From Rhizoclosmatium globosum (Eukaryota > Chytridiomycota > Chytridiomycetes > Chytridiales > Chytriomycetaceae), in assembly GCA_002104985.1 (NCBI GenBank), contig MCGO01000008.1, forward strand, positions 682,001-746,000: DNA of 64,000 nucleotides. The letters are read 5' to 3'. The notes under the pieces were generated by a model. It was not told the DNA's origin. It ran no database searches and worked only from the letters and a program-made list of their open reading frames with translations. How positions within the stretch are numbered: the first letter of the stretch is position 1; every line of letters begins with the position of its first letter. Shown one piece after another: positions 62,101 to 64,000 of the stretch. The translations under genes were made by a program, and so were the position numbers.

Positions 62101-64000
62101 CTAAACGTTGAACAAAACGCAAAGGGACGCCAAAAAGTAAACAGCAACAGACACGCTTCTTTCGGCTCCAGACTGCAAAATACCTTTGTCGTTGGTTGCA
62201 GTCACTGGAGCATTTGCAGCTGGACCGGCTGTGCCCGACTTCTGAGTAGTAGCAACACCCGCACCTGCAGAGGATCCAGCTGGAACGGGAGCCACGTATC
62301 CTGATGGTACTGGTGGAGGTGGAATGTATGCTCCGGCTGGAGTCATTGGGGCTGGAGCAATGTTCGATTGAATGGGTACGTTTCCGCCTGGAGCTGGAGC
62401 GACATATGAGAGTGGGGGTTGTGGAGGAACATAGCCTCCAGATGGTACTGTAACAGGAGCAACGTACGAAGCTGGAGGCTGTGGTGGAACGTATCCTCCA
62501 TTGTTGGCTCCCGTGCTTGGCTTTCCAGTTCCTGGGAGATTGATGATGGGGAGGGTTCCGACCGCGTCTGTGGTACTTGTAGTGCCAGGGACAGGTGGAG
62601 CAGTAGTTGCAGACGGTTTTCCGGTACCTGGGAGGTTGATGATGGGGAGAGTACCGGTCAAAATTGTAGACGCTCCTGATGATGGAAGGACAGTTGCAGC
62701 AGTGCTCGAAGGTCTGCCAGTGCCTGGGAGGTTGATGATGGGGAGAGTTCCACTAATATAGGGTTTAGATCAGGGATCCAATAAAGAAACACAATATCTT
62801 ACCTTGGCGGAAGCGTGGTTGTTGTTGTAGTGGTTGCGGTCGTCGCGGTCGAAGAGGTAGTTGTAGTTTCTGTAGTCGCAGTCGTTGCGGTGGTCGTTGA
62901 AGAAGTTGTCGACGAAGTAGTTTGAGTGGAAACAGTGGTAGCACTTGTTGTCGTAGTTTCAGATGTTGTGCTTGAAGTCGTTGCGGTTGTGGCACTCGTT
63001 GTACTGGTGGTTGACTCAGTTGTGGTTGTTCCGGTTTCTGTTGAAGTAGTTGTACTATGGGTAGCCGTAGTTTCGGAAGTAGTGGTCGTGGTCTCCGAAG
63101 TGGTGGAAGATGTAGTGGCTGTGGTTTCGCTCGTTGTACTTGTCGAAGTTTCGGTGGTTGAAGTGGATGTCGTCGCCGTTGTTTCACTCGTCGACGTGGT
63201 TGCTGTCGTCTCACTAGTAGTGCTAGTTGTTGTTTCCGAGGTGGTAGATGACGTTGTAGCTGTCGTTTCACTGGTTGTGCTCGTGGAAGTTTCGGTAGTA
63301 GAGGAAGTTGTAGCAGTTGTCTCACTAGTTGTGCTAGTTGAAGTTTCAGTCGTGGATGTAGTTGTTTCAGTTGTCGCACTTGTAGTACTGGTCGAAGTCT
63401 CCGACGTCGTTGAGCTGGTGGTAGCCGTAGTTTGACTAGTTGTACTAGTCGTTGTTTCCGTCGTTGAAGTCGAGGTTGTTGCAGTGGTCTCACTTGTAGT
63501 ACTAGTTGACGTTTCAGTGGTTGATGTTGAAGTCGTCGCAGTTGTAGCACTTGTGGTTGTTGACGAGGTTTCCGTTGTAGTAGATGATGTTGTTGCGGTG
63601 GTTTCGGTTGTTGAAGTTGTGGTTGCCGTAGTTTCGCTTGACGTAGTCTCTGTCGTAGCGCTAGTTGTGCTCGTTGAAGTTTCGGTTGTTGTTGATGAAG
63701 TAGTACCGGTTTCAGTTGAAGTAGTTGTACTGTGAGTAGCTGTAGTTTCAGATGTGCTGGTTGTAGTTTCTGAAGTTGTGCTTGTCGAAGTTTCTGTCGT
63801 AGAAGTTGAAGTAGTTGCTGTTGTTTCGCTTGTCGTACTTGTGGAAGTTTCTGTGGTTGACGAGGAAGAGGTTGAAGTGGTTTCACTTGTGGTTGTAGAA
63901 GTTTCCGTTGTTGTAGATGATGTAGTTGCCGTAGTTTCGCTCGTGGTGCTGGTAGTAGACGTTGACGAAGTTGTCTCAGTAGTGGAGCTGGTTGATGTTG
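62101..64000 (-). CDS. Mucin-like Ser/Thr-rich GPI-anchored wall protein, 5' partial
   Basis: From the window edge (64000) to 62803 the minus-strand frame is an almost pure Thr/Ser stretch with regular Glu or Ala (TTSETTATT-type units), a mucin-like region suited to heavy O-mannosylation. After a 50-nt intron (62802-62753), three copies of GTLPIINLPGTG[KR]PS follow, about 40 residues apart. Then come Pro/Gly/Tyr-rich repeats (GGYVPPQPP.SYVAP) and a C-terminal hydrophobic end (VSVAVYFLASLCVLFNV) after LQSGAERS, typical of a GPI-anchor signal. The start lies outside the window, and the remaining length of the Thr region is unknown. It probably forms part of the outer wall or an adhesin. The GT71 enzymes and p24 protein nearby are plausible processing partners, by inference only. 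Confidence 0.8.

Noticed and set aside
62926..63735. Plus-strand Val-rich frames
   Set aside because: They are the antisense of Thr codons in the mucin-like gene.
62765..63886. A 373-codon minus-strand frame rich in Gln, Pro, Leu and Arg
   Set aside because: It is an out-of-frame reading of the Thr/Ser-rich mucin repeats. The true frame joins the downstream exon and gives the expected composition.

Overview
The window looks like nuclear DNA of an early-diverging, chitin-walled fungus, most likely a chytrid. It has many genes on both strands. Spliceosomal introns are short (about 45-76 nt) with GT-AG ends, plus one GC-AG case. The gene content is fungal: three GT71 (Mnn1-type) glycosyltransferases, a GH18 chitinase with chitin-binding modules, GPI-type wall proteins, a fungal STAND/NACHT protein and a Ty3/Gypsy chromovirus. 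Species cannot be fixed from the sequence alone.

Layout. 1-4484 (+): ankyrin-repeat protein, 5' end outside the window. 4584-5952 (+): ABHD5/CGI-58-like hydrolase. 5980-9634 (-): CSC1/TMEM63 channel. 9914-10935 (+): GST. 11042-12455 (-): SET protein with a C-terminal MYND finger. 13080-18656 (+): NACHT STAND protein with a probable propeller. 18769-22152 (+): chromodomain-BAH-C5 DNA methyltransferase. 22227-23755 (+): disordered nuclear-looking protein. 23854-25581 (-): FHA-kinase of the Chk2/Rad53 type. 25642-34238 (-): two GT71 genes, the chitinase and a third GT71, forming a cell-wall block. 34376-36807 (-): transketolase. 37119-37997 (-): discoidin-like membrane protein. 38030-39227 (+): metallo-beta-lactamase-fold protein. 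39521-40570 (-): Rab8/Sec4 GTPase. 41262-42915 (+): ING/PHD protein. 43017-44433 (-): secreted Thr-rich protein. 44505-46654 (-): COG8. 46761-47907 (-): mitochondrial Mn-SOD. 48048-49397 (-): p24 cargo receptor. 49684-54730: three related membrane-anchored esterases and a relic of a fourth. 54809-55763 (+): ABHD11-like hydrolase. 55937-61465 (+): full-length Ty3/Gypsy element with identical 219-bp LTRs, 9 bp upstream of a tRNA-Glu gene (61475-61546). 62101-64000 (-): mucin-like GPI protein, 5' end outside the window.

Functional links. The GT71 enzymes, Rab8/Sec4, p24, COG8, chitinase and mucin-like proteins all belong to the secretory and cell-wall programme, although only the GT71/chitinase block looks like a true cluster. 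The chromodomain methyltransferase, SET protein and ING protein are chromatin or protein-methylation factors. The STAND gene and the methyltransferase are the most distinctive coding loci.

Quality warning. More than 20 places need a frame change to keep a recognisable protein continuous. Nearly all need exactly one extra base, usually inside a short homopolymer. They are dense in 1-18.7 kb and sparse later. Missing bases in the assembly explain this better than gene decay, so the broken genes are annotated as genes with that caveat.
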